Source: Sphingomonadales bacterium
GTDB taxonomy: Bacteria; Pseudomonadota; Alphaproteobacteria; Sphingomonadales; Sphingomonadaceae
Reading direction: 5' to 3'
NCBI GenBank assembly: GCA_024636595.1
Contig: JAGXGT010000093.1
Coordinates: 1-9,163, forward strand
DNA: 9,163 nt
Position numbers and translations under genes: made by a program. Below the pieces are notes generated by a model that saw nothing but the letters and a program-made list of their open reading frames with translations, was not told the origin of the DNA and ran no database searches. Positions 1 through 6,818 of this stretch are shown piece by piece. How positions within the stretch are numbered: position 1 is the first letter of the stretch; each line of letters starts with the position of its first letter.

Positions 1-192
1 CATCAACTCTATATGGACGGCAAGATGCAGGATGCGGTGATTTATGATCGCGCGCTGCTGAAGGCCGGCAACCGCATTCCGGGGCCGGCCATCGTCACCG
101 AGATGGACAGCACCACCTTGGTGCACAGCGGCTGCGAAGCGTTGGTCGACGCGCACGGCAATCTTATCATCAACCTGTTGGAAGGAGCGTAA
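1..192 (+). CDS. HyuA-type hydantoinase/acetone-carboxylase-like subunit, C-terminal end (partial)
   Basis: These are the last 63 codons and TAA stop of a gene that begins upstream of the window. The visible peptide includes IPGPAIVTEMDSTT followed by GNLIINL. This matches the usual tail of HyuA/N-methylhydantoinase A and acetone-carboxylase beta-like proteins, in which a GPA-I-(E)-(M)D-(T)T stretch precedes a short beta-rich end. The family is ATP-dependent and works as a complex with a HyuB-type subunit. Here that partner starts one base after this stop (TAA-C-ATG), so the two are almost certainly co-translated. The ATP-binding domain and any substrate-determining region lie outside the window. 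It therefore cannot be decided whether this is an amide hydrolase (hydantoin or oxoproline type) or a ketone carboxylase. Confidence 0.85.
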   Translation, partial: HQLYMDGKMQDAVIYDRALLKAGNRIPGPAIVTEMDSTTLVHSGCEALVDAHGNLIINLLEGA

Positions 193-193
193 C

Positions 194-2059
194 ATGCCCG
201 CACAGATTATCGAAACCAACAGCGCCCCCTTCAACAAGGTCGACGTCGATCCGGTCACCCTCGACATCATGGAAAATGCCCTGCGCAACGCCCGCATCGA
301 GATGGATGCCACATTGGTACGCACCGCGATGTCGCCCGGCATCCGGGAACAGGGCGATGCCTTTCCGCTGATCGCCGACCGCCACGGCAAGATGGTCGTC
401 GGCCAGTTCGGCAGCTTTATCGACGGCTTCCTGCGCGCCTATCCCGGCACGATCGAGGAAGGCGACATGATTTTCCTCAGTGATCCGTATAGTTGCGAGG
501 GCGCGGTCAGCCATAATAATGACTGGCTGGTCCTGCTCCCCGTCTATCGCGGCGGCAGGCTGGTCGCCTGGACCGCGATGTTCGGCCACCAGTCCGATAT
601 CGGCGGCAAGGTCGCCGGATCGATCCCGATCGACAGCAAGAGCGTCTTTGAAGAAGGCGTGCGGATCCCGCCGGTAAAAATCTACCAGAAGGGTGTCTAT
701 AACGAGGAGATGGTCAAGGTCGTTCTGCACCAGAGCCGCAAGCCAGACTGGTGCGCCGCCGATCTCAACGCGCTGATCGCTTCCTGCCGCGTGGCTGCCC
801 GCCGGGTCGATGAAATGTGCGGGCGCTTTGGCGAGGATGAATTTGCCAGCGCCACAGATCTGCTGCTGGCGCGCAACCACCGGGCGATGAAACATCTGAT
901 CGAAACCAGCATTGGCGAGGAACCGGTCAGCTTCTCCGACTATATCTGCGACGATGGCGTTGGTTTCGGGCCTTACAAGATCAGCTGCAAGATGTGGCGC
1001 GAGGGCGGCAAGGTCATTCTCGATTTCGAGGGCACCGATCCGCAGGCACCGAGCTCGATCAACTTCTTCCTCAACGAGAATATGTTCAAGATGTTCTTCG
1101 GCATCTACATGATCATGGTGTTCGACCCGCAGATATTGTTCAACGACGGATTCTATGATCTGGTCGATGTGCGGATTCCGGAAGGCTCGCTGCTCAAGCC
1201 CAAATATCCCGCCGCGCTCGCCGGACGCACCCATGCGCTCGGCCGGATTTTCGACATATTGGGCGGGCTGCTTGGCCAGCGCCAGCCGGAATTCCTGAAT
1301 GGCGCAGGCTTCTCTTCGAGCCCGCATCTGATGTATTCCGGTTTCGACAAAAGCGGCGAATGGTTCCAGCTGTTCCAGATCGGCTTTGGCGGTATTCCCG
1401 GACGGCCGTTTGGCGACGGACCCGATGGCCATTCGCTATGGCCCGGCTTCACCAATGTCCCGAACGAATTTCTCGAGAAATATTTCCCGCTTCGAATCGA
1501 ACGCTATGAAGCCAAGCCCGACAGCGGCGGCGCGGGCCTGTTCCGCGGCGGCAATGGCATCCACATGACCTATTGCTTCCTCGAACCCGGCACGGTCGCG
1601 ATCCACGACGACCGCTGGTTCACCTATCCGTGGGGGGTCAATGGCGGCCAGCCGGGCGACCGCGCGACCAAGATACTGGAGCGCGCCGATGGCTCGCAAG
1701 AGGTGGTCGGCAACAAGCAGGACGGCATCGAAGTGCGCGAGGGCGATCTGCTCCACTTCATCACCTGGGGCGGCGGCGGCTGGGGCAACCCGCTGGAACG
1801 CGACCCCGAACTGGTCGCGCTGGAAATCCGCCAGGGTCTGGTGACCGTCAACGGCGCGCGCGACTATGGCGTAGTGATTGCCGACGACGGCAGCGTCGAT
1901 GGTCCGGCCACCGAAAGCCTGCGCAAGGACATGGCAGACAATATCGTCGAGACCGACGGACCGTTCAATTTTGGCCCCGATATAGAAACGCTGCGCGCCA
2001 ATTGTCTGGAAGAAACCGGACTGCCGGCGCCGGTGCAACCCGGCAGCATCGCCGCATAA
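194..2059 (+). CDS. HyuB-type hydantoinase/ketone-carboxylase-like subunit
   Basis: This 621-residue protein has the full HyuB (N-methylhydantoinase B) layout. VDPVTLDIMENAL at about residue 18 opens the domain. DPY (97-99), H107-x-x-D110, H132 with D135, and EGVRIPPVK (154-162) follow. Near the C-terminus are DSGGAGLFRGG (443-453) and WGGGGWGNP (525-533). The family forms complexes with HyuA and acts on hydantoins, 5-oxoproline or, in acetone and acetophenone carboxylases, on ketones. The H107/D110/H132 spacing (3 and 25) equals that of the Mn ligands I recall for the acetone carboxylase alpha subunit, so a bound metal is likely (inference). The length is nearer to hydantoinase B than to the longer acetone carboxylase alpha chain. 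The ATG is fixed by GAAGGAG at 181-187 with a 6-nt spacer, which lies inside the end of the upstream gene. No carboxylase gamma subunit follows. The exact substrate is unknown. Confidence 0.9.
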   Translation: MPAQIIETNSAPFNKVDVDPVTLDIMENALRNARIEMDATLVRTAMSPGIREQGDAFPLIADRHGKMVVGQFGSFIDGFLRAYPGTIEEGDMIFLSDPYSCEGAVSHNNDWLVLLPVYRGGRLVAWTAMFGHQSDIGGKVAGSIPIDSKSVFEEGVRIPPVKIYQKGVYNEEMVKVVLHQSRKPDWCAADLNALIASCRVAARRVDEMCGRFGEDEFASATDLLLARNHRAMKHLIETSIGEEPVSFSDYICDDGVGFGPYKISCKMWREGGKVILDFEGTDPQAPSSINFFLNENMFKMFFGIYMIMVFDPQILFNDGFYDLVDVRIPEGSLLKPKYPAALAGRTHALGRIFDILGGLLGQRQPEFLNGAGFSSSPHLMYSGFDKSGEWFQLFQIGFGGIPGRPFGDGPDGHSLWPGFTNVPNEFLEKYFPLRIERYEAKPDSGGAGLFRGGNGIHMTYCFLEPGTVAIHDDRWFTYPWGVNGGQPGDRATKILERADGSQEVVGNKQDGIEVREGDLLHFITWGGGGWGNPLERDPELVALEIRQGLVTVNGARDYGVVIADDGSVDGPATESLRKDMADNIVETDGPFNFGPDIETLRANCLEETGLPAPVQPGSIAA

Positions 2060-2115
2060 ACTTCTCTCCGCTATTCAAAGTGCGGTTTGTGGCAGCTTCG
2101 CCAAGGCCTTAGACT

Positions 2116-2141
2116 CTCTCCTCAGCGGACAACGGGAGAGG
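2116..2141 (+). promoter_or_regulatory. Ribosome-binding site for the FAD dehydrogenase, inside a small hairpin
   Basis: GGGAGAGG at 2134-2141 is a strong Shine-Dalgarno sequence. Its GGAG core ends 7 nt before the ATA at 2146, which is ideal spacing and supports 2146 as the initiation site. CTCTCC at 2116-2121 is perfectly complementary to GGAGAG at 2135-2140 with a 13-nt loop, so the ribosome-binding site could be partly masked in the mRNA. The rest of the 86-nt gap after hyuB (2060-2145) shows no clear promoter or terminator, so the gene is probably read from the upstream operon. Confidence 0.5.
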
Positions 2142-2145
2142 TGGC

Positions 2146-3774
2146 ATAGTCGACAGCGAAACAGATATTCTGATCATCGGCGCCGGTGCAGCGGGCCTGA
2201 CCGCCGCGCTGTCGGGGCACGAATCCGGAGCCTCGGTCCGGCTGATCGAAAAGCAGGATCGGTTGGGCGGGACCGCAGCGATTTCCGGCGGCGTGGTCTG
2301 GCTGCCCGACCATGAACAGATGGCAGCGCACGGCAAGACCGACAGCCCCGACGAAGCAAAGGCCTATTTCCAGTCGCTCGACCATGGCGAAATGGATGAA
2401 GCGGTGCTGGGGGCCTTTGTTACCGAGGCGCGGCAGATGCATAGCTTCCTCACCGGTATCGACGCGATCAAACTGACCATGATGCCGGACTATCCGGATT
2501 ATTATCAGGACCGACCCGGAGCGAAGGCGGATGGCGGACGGTCACTCGACAATGAACTGTTTGATTTTACCGCACTTGGGGAGTGGAAGGATCGGGTCTT
2601 CCAGAATGGCCCATCACCAAGAATGATGCTGCGCGAGACACCGCTGGGCGGCAGCAGCGGCATGGTCGATCCGGCGATCTTGCAGAAACGCGCCGAGCAG
2701 GACCAGCGCGGCTGGGGACAGGCGCTGGTCGGGCGGCTGCTCAAGGCCTGTCTGGATCGGGGCATCGAACCAATGCTCGGCTGCGGCGGTTACCGGCTGT
2801 GCGTCGAGAACGGCAGGGTGACCGGCGCGATTGTCGAACGCGACGGACAACAGAAAACAATGACCGCACGCCAAGGCGTGGTCCTGGCCACCGGCGGCTT
2901 CGAATGGAATGAGGCGTTGAAACACGCCTTTCTACGCGGTCCGCTCGACGCGCCCGCCTCGCCGCCGACCAATAAAGGCGATGGCCTAAAAATGGCGATG
3001 GCAGCGGGCGCCGGCCTCGGCAATATGACCAGCGCCTGGTGGGTGCCGACGCTCGCCATCCCGGAATCCGAATGGCAGAGCGGCGAGACCCGCAATATGC
3101 CGGTGCTGATCGAGCGCACTCTGCCGCACGGCATCTTGGTCAACCGCGAAGGCAAGCGTTTCTGCAATGAAGCCGCCAATTATTCGGCGCTGGCCGGAGC
3201 CTTCCACCAGTTCGATCCGGCGACCTATGCTTATCCCAATCTGCCCGCATATCTGATTTTCGATTCGCACTATCGGGAACGCTATCCGCTGGCCTCGTTC
3301 ATGCCCGGCACGCCGCTGCCGGACTGGGTGGCACAGGCCGAGACGCTTGAGGAACTGGCGACGAAAATCGGTGTCGATGCGCGAAATCTCCCGGCAACGG
3401 TCAACCGTTTCAATGATCTGGCCGAGCGACTGGATGATCAGGATTTCGCTCGCGGCAAGACCGATTATGACCGCTTCTACGGCGACCGCTCTCGCGACGG
3501 GGCCGCAGCGACTTTGGGCGCACTGACCAAGGCTCCCTTCTATGCTGTAGAGATCAAAATGGGCGCGCTCGGCACCAACGGCGGACCGAAAACCAATGCG
3601 CTTGCACAGATTCTCGATGTCGATGGCCAGCCGATTGCCGGACTGTTCGGGGCGGGCAATGTGATCAGCGCGCCGACCGGCAGCGTCTATGCCGGAGCGG
3701 GCGGCACTTTGGGACCAGCGCTGACCTTTGGTTATATCGCCGGTCGCGCGGCAGCAAAGCGGTTCAACCAGTGA
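2146..3774 (+). CDS. KstD-like FAD-dependent dehydrogenase with an apparent ATA start codon
   Basis: The reading frame encodes about 542 residues from an ATA at 2146. It belongs to the FAD_binding_2 family (fumarate reductase flavoprotein/3-ketosteroid dehydrogenase). The N-terminus DILIIGAGAAGL carries GxGxxG (12-17), with E35 at the end of beta-2 for the ribose and GGTAAISGG after it. A second nucleotide-binding stretch, VVLATGGF, is at about 246-253. Residues matching the KstD active site are visible: Tyr119/120 in PDYYQ, Tyr346 in CNEAANY, and Tyr515 with Gly519 in VYAGAGGTLGPA. GTNGG lies near 476. KstD enzymes take hydrogens from ring A of 3-ketosteroids, but related flavoproteins use other cyclic enones, so the substrate is open. 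The only standard start in frame, TTG at 2263, would delete the FAD-binding motif. An in-frame TAG at 2110 limits the search upstream. ATA follows a strong ribosome-binding site at correct spacing. It could be a rare true start, a mutated ATG or a sequencing error. Confidence 0.85.
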   Translation: MVDSETDILIIGAGAAGLTAALSGHESGASVRLIEKQDRLGGTAAISGGVVWLPDHEQMAAHGKTDSPDEAKAYFQSLDHGEMDEAVLGAFVTEARQMHSFLTGIDAIKLTMMPDYPDYYQDRPGAKADGGRSLDNELFDFTALGEWKDRVFQNGPSPRMMLRETPLGGSSGMVDPAILQKRAEQDQRGWGQALVGRLLKACLDRGIEPMLGCGGYRLCVENGRVTGAIVERDGQQKTMTARQGVVLATGGFEWNEALKHAFLRGPLDAPASPPTNKGDGLKMAMAAGAGLGNMTSAWWVPTLAIPESEWQSGETRNMPVLIERTLPHGILVNREGKRFCNEAANYSALAGAFHQFDPATYAYPNLPAYLIFDSHYRERYPLASFMPGTPLPDWVAQAETLEELATKIGVDARNLPATVNRFNDLAERLDDQDFARGKTDYDRFYGDRSRDGAAATLGALTKAPFYAVEIKMGALGTNGGPKTNALAQILDVDGQPIAGLFGAGNVISAPTGSVYAGAGGTLGPALTFGYIAGRAAAKRFNQ

Positions 3775-3799
3775 CCGGACGGAACAAGGGGAAAAGATA

Positions 3800-4573
3800 A
3801 TGGCCATATTGGATCAATTCAAACTCGACGGCCAAGTCGCGGTCGTCACCGGTGCCGGCAAGGGCATTGGGCGAGCGATAGCGCTCGGACTGGCCGAAGC
3901 GGGCGCCGATGTCGCACTCGCGGCGCGCTCTGCCGGTGATCTGGAAAAAGTTGCAGAAGAGATTCGCGCATTGGGTCGCCGGGCGATCGCGGTGCCGACC
4001 GATGTGACCAGCCGGGCCGCTTTGGAAAATCTGGCCAACCGTACCGCCGAGGAACTGGGCCGGCTGAGCATCTGGGTCAGCAATGCCGGCGGTCTGCCCG
4101 ACGGTACGCCCCGCTACCTGACCCGCACGCCGGAAGAAAGCTGGGACGCCCAGATCGAGCTCAATCTGAAAAGCGTGTGGATGGGCGCGGTGGCCGCAGC
4201 CCAGCATATGGGCGATGCTGGCGGAGCGATCATCAATATTTCCTCGCGCGCCGCGCTGGGCGGGCAGGTCAAGAACGGTCCCTATGGCGCGTCCAAGGCG
4301 GCGGTAAACAGCCTGACCGCCAGCCTGTCGCTCGAGCTCGCTCCCAAGATCCGGGTCAATGCAGTAGCACCCGGCCCGATCCCGACCGAGAATTTCGACG
4401 AATCCATGGGCATCGATTCCGAGGAGAAACGCGAAGCCTTGCTCAAGCAATTCCAGATTCCGCTGGCCCGCTTTGGCCGGGAAGAGGATATTGCCGCTGC
4501 GGTGGTCTATATGGCGTCGCCAGCCTCAAGCTGGGTCACCGGGCAATGCCTCTATGTCACGGGCGGCAAGTGA
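3800..4573 (+). CDS. Short-chain dehydrogenase/reductase (classical SDR)
   Basis: This 257-residue classical SDR has TGAGKGIG (17-24) for cofactor binding, D68-V69, NAGG (95-98), and the catalytic set N122, S149, Y162 and K166 (YGASK). It ends with the usual VTGQCLYVTGG. No acid follows beta-2 (ALAAR, R43) and K21 lies in the glycine motif, which points to NADP(H) over NAD(H) (inference). The family oxidises alcohols or reduces ketones. Behind the KstD-like gene it could act on a hydroxyl or keto group of the same compound. The ATG at 3800 is preceded by an AAGGGGA box (3786-3792) at about 7-8 nt. A TTG at 3728 is in frame but lies inside the upstream gene and adds a tail not typical of SDRs. 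The gap to the flavoprotein stop is 25 nt, so it is the last gene of the + strand operon. Confidence 0.93.
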   Translation: MAILDQFKLDGQVAVVTGAGKGIGRAIALGLAEAGADVALAARSAGDLEKVAEEIRALGRRAIAVPTDVTSRAALENLANRTAEELGRLSIWVSNAGGLPDGTPRYLTRTPEESWDAQIELNLKSVWMGAVAAAQHMGDAGGAIINISSRAALGGQVKNGPYGASKAAVNSLTASLSLELAPKIRVNAVAPGPIPTENFDESMGIDSEEKREALLKQFQIPLARFGREEDIAAAVVYMASPASSWVTGQCLYVTGGK

Positions 4574-4578
4574 GCCGC
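4563..4578. terminator. Possible small hairpin at the junction of convergent genes
   Basis: GCGGC (4563-4567) and GCCGC (4574-4578) form a 5-bp stem with a 6-nt loop. The hairpin covers the TGA of the SDR and touches the minus-strand stop of the transporter at 4578-4580. There is no T-run on either side, so it is a weak candidate for a bidirectional terminator. It may be chance in GC-rich DNA. Confidence 0.2.
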
Positions 4579-5891
4579 TAGGCCGTCTTGCGCTTCATCC
4601 ATACCCAGACGCGCCAGTAATGAAAGCCCGCCCATAAGTTGAACAGGGCCAATATCATCAGCGCCTGCTGGAGCGCGCTGGCTTCCAGATCAGGGTTCCC
4701 GCCCGCAAAATAGTCCGACAGGCCGCCAACGAAAACCGGACCGATCCCCAGTCCGATCAGGCCCGCCACCATCAGATAGATGGCGACCGCCATGGCGCGG
4801 GTACGGTCGCTGGCCAGCAGCTGGACCGCGGCAAAGCTGGGGCCGAAATAGAAGGTCGCGGCAAAGGTCGGGAAGCCGAGCAGGACAATCGCCAGATTGG
4901 CATTGCCGGCATAGATGGCGGCAATCATTCCAGGGGCGGCCACCATGAGCACCATGCCGCTGACCAGCAACGGCAATACTGGGTCGCGCTTGCCGATCAG
5001 ATCACCAACCTTGCCGCCGAACCAGGCACCAAAACCGCCGGTTAGCCCGACCATCAGGCCCAGTTTCCAGCCCAGCTCGCCATAGTTCATGCCGTGCACC
5101 CGCACAAACAGACCGCCGTAGAAACTGGCGAGGCCATAAGAGACAAATTGCACCAGCACTCCGGCGGCAACGAGGTGCCAATAGGCCGGTTTGCGGGACA
5201 GCTCTCCCAAAGCGTTGCGCAATGTCGTCTCACCGGCAGCCGGTTGGAAGGCTTTGGCGAGACTGACCTTGCCGCGCGGATCCGGAACGGTGAACCAGAT
5301 CACCAGAGCGATCACTATTCCCGGCAACCCGGCAAGCATGAAGGCGGCACGCCAGCTGAACATTTCAGTGATAAAGCCGCCACCAGCATAAGCGACAAAA
5401 GCGCCGACCGGCACCGCTGCGCCCATGATCCCGAGGGCACCGGCCCGGCGTTCGGGCGGGAACAGATCGGCGATCAGACTGTGCGACGCTGGCGCAGAAC
5501 CCGCTTCGCCAACCCCGACCCCCACGCGCGCCAGAAACAACTGCACAAAATTGCCCGCCAGCCCGCACAGTACCGTCATCAAAGACCAGATGGCGATGGC
5601 GATGGCGATGATCCGGCTACGATTCCAGCGATCGGCCAGCGCCGCCAGCGGAATCGCCAGCGTCGTGTAGAAAACCGCAAAGGACAGGCCGGTCATCAGG
5701 CCGAGCTGGGTGTCCGAGAGGTCCAGATCGCGCTTGATCGGTTCGGCGACAATCGAGATCACCTGCCGGTCGAGAAAATTGAGCATGGTAACAATGAACA
5801 GCACCGCAAGCGCATAGTTGGCGCGCCGGGACGCCGCCGCAGCGTCTGCTGAAATTTCGGTGCCCCTTATAGGAGCGATATCCTCTGCCAT
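4578..5891 (-). CDS. MFS transporter, spinster-like family
   Basis: This 437-residue membrane protein has about 12 hydrophobic segments and a cytoplasmic N-terminal tail of about 25 residues. TM1 carries NFLDRQ (D41-R42). The TM2-TM3 loop has the MFS motif A variant ALADRWNRSR (84-93). TM4 contains ARVGVGVGEAG with R122 and E129, and LPGI (189-192) ends TM6. DRxV in TM1 and GVGEAG in TM4 are typical of the bacterial spinster-like MFS group, often found beside catabolic genes in sphingomonads and probably proton-coupled. The substrate is unknown; the context suggests uptake or efflux of a small organic acid or cyclic compound. It lies 69 nt downstream of a minus-strand SDR and is probably cotranscribed with it. 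No good Shine-Dalgarno sequence precedes the ATG, so translation may be weak. It is paralogous to the transporter at 7561-8856. Confidence 0.92.
   Translation of the reverse strand: MAEDIAPIRGTEISADAAAASRRANYALAVLFIVTMLNFLDRQVISIVAEPIKRDLDLSDTQLGLMTGLSFAVFYTTLAIPLAALADRWNRSRIIAIAIAIWSLMTVLCGLAGNFVQLFLARVGVGVGEAGSAPASHSLIADLFPPERRAGALGIMGAAVPVGAFVAYAGGGFITEMFSWRAAFMLAGLPGIVIALVIWFTVPDPRGKVSLAKAFQPAAGETTLRNALGELSRKPAYWHLVAAGVLVQFVSYGLASFYGGLFVRVHGMNYGELGWKLGLMVGLTGGFGAWFGGKVGDLIGKRDPVLPLLVSGMVLMVAAPGMIAAIYAGNANLAIVLLGFPTFAATFYFGPSFAAVQLLASDRTRAMAVAIYLMVAGLIGLGIGPVFVGGLSDYFAGGNPDLEASALQQALMILALFNLWAGFHYWRVWVWMKRKTA
5589..5610. repeat. Short hexanucleotide tandem repeat within the transporter gene
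   Basis: GATGGC is repeated 3.7 times in the + strand reading. On the coding strand this gives alternating Ile and Ala codons in a membrane helix near residues 95-101 of the MFS protein. The unit is six bases, so slippage would keep the reading frame and change helix length by two residues. Confidence 0.6.
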
Positions 5892-5960
5892 GGTCAGGAT
5901 ATGACAGGTTTATTTTTATCCCGGCACCCTTTGTTTAGCTAGTAGGTAACCGTCCGCCGG

Positions 5961-6731
5961 TCAGAGCGATTGTCCGTCGTCGACGATGATATCCGATCCG
6001 GTCACCATGCGCGACGCGTCCGAGGCAAAATAGAGCATCATCGGATCCAGCGATTCAATATCCTGCAACCGGCGGCGGTGGAACCCGGCAATCTGCGCTT
6101 CTCCGCCAGCGGTCTGATACCAGTCGCCCTGAATTTCGGTCGGGATATAGCCGGGATGGATGGTGTTCACATTCACCCCCTGCCGCACCCATTCGCGCGC
6201 CAGATTGCGGCCAAGATGGGTCACGCCTGCCTTGCTCGCGGCATAAGCGCTGTCGCCTTCGCCGGTCAGCCGCGAAGTGATCGATCCGATGATCACGATT
6301 CGACCGTTTTCCTTTTCCTTGCTCCCGGATGCGATCAGGCGTTTCGCGCCCTCCCGCGCCACCAGATAGACGCCCTTGAAATTGGTATCGAGCAGGGCCT
6401 GCAGCCGGTCGACCGGGACATCGGTAGAACGGCCCGTCGCCGCAACCCCGGCATTGGCAACGATGCTGTCGACCGTCCCAAATTTTTCCTCCGCCGCATC
6501 ATAGCAGGCGATAATCGACGCTTCGTCAGTGACATCCAGCGGAACCGCCATCGCCTGCCCGCCACCGGCATTGATCTTGTCCGCCAGCTCTGCCGTGCGA
6601 TCGGTCCGCCGCGCGCCGAGAACCACGCGGGCGCCCGCCGCCGCAAAAAGTTCTGCAAATCGCGCACCAAAACCGGAAGAAGCACCGGCGATCAGCGCCG
6701 TCCGGCCTGCCAGGGAAAAGGGAATGCCCAT
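5961..6731 (-). CDS. Short-chain dehydrogenase/reductase (classical SDR)
   Basis: This 256-residue SDR has AGASSGFG (15-22), with Ala in place of the usual first Thr. D66-V67, NAG (93-95) and the catalytic set N117, S150, Y163 and K167 (YAASK) follow. The tail MVTGSDIIVDDGQSL is typical for the family. R41-R42 after beta-2 and no acidic residue there suggest NADP(H) use (inference). The ATG is supported by GGAG (minus strand, 6739-6742) with a 7-nt spacer. The gene opens a likely two-gene unit with the MFS transporter 69 nt downstream. It faces away from the SDR at 6819, with which it shares an 87-nt promoter region. A residue 186-212 stretch rich in Gln, Trp and basic residues probably forms the substrate lid. 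The substrate is not identifiable. Confidence 0.92.
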   Translation of the reverse strand: MGIPFSLAGRTALIAGASSGFGARFAELFAAAGARVVLGARRTDRTAELADKINAGGGQAMAVPLDVTDEASIIACYDAAEEKFGTVDSIVANAGVAATGRSTDVPVDRLQALLDTNFKGVYLVAREGAKRLIASGSKEKENGRIVIIGSITSRLTGEGDSAYAASKAGVTHLGRNLAREWVRQGVNVNTIHPGYIPTEIQGDWYQTAGGEAQIAGFHRRRLQDIESLDPMMLYFASDASRMVTGSDIIVDDGQSL

Positions 6732-6818
6732 TTTAATGCTCCGTGTGATGCCAATATTGCCGCGGGTCTAGACGAACACCAAATGCTGGGCCAATAGTCA
6801 ATTGCATAGGAGAAGATC
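6732..6818. promoter_or_regulatory. Divergent promoter region between two SDR genes
   Basis: The 87 nt separate two start codons facing opposite ways, so promoters for both must lie here. No convincing -35/-10 pair was found. Two related motifs stand out: CCAATATTGC (6751-6760, containing the palindrome CAATATTG) and CCAATAGTCAATTGC (6791-6805, CAAT and ATTG arms 5 nt apart). Their CCAATA starts are 40 bp apart, about four helical turns, as expected for paired regulator sites. Ribosome-binding sites are GGAG on the minus strand (6739-6742) and AGGAGA on the + strand (6808-6813). Confidence 0.55.

Noticed and set aside
170..1432. 420-codon open frame antisense to the HyuB gene
   Set aside because: It is a mirror frame of a clear conserved gene in GC-rich DNA. 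It lacks any recognisable domain and overlaps the 3' end of hyuA as well.
2263..3774. TTG at 2263 as the start of the flavoprotein
   Set aside because: It would remove GxGxxG and the beta-2 Glu needed for FAD, and has no ribosome-binding site in front of it.
3728..3799. TTG at 3728 as the start of the first SDR
   Set aside because: It lies inside the flavoprotein gene and adds 24 residues not seen in SDRs; the ATG at 3800 has a good ribosome-binding site.
2986..3807. 273-codon frame antisense to the flavoprotein gene
   Set aside because: It lies opposite a well-supported enzyme, shows no family resemblance, and has a composition typical of antisense shadow frames.
5094..5852. 252-codon + strand frame opposite the first MFS gene
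   Set aside because: It has a His/Arg/Gln-rich low-complexity composition with no domain; the opposite strand encodes an obvious transporter.
5970..6797. 275-codon + strand frame opposite the minus-strand SDR
   Set aside because: The complementary strand has all SDR motifs; this frame has none and runs into the divergent promoter region.
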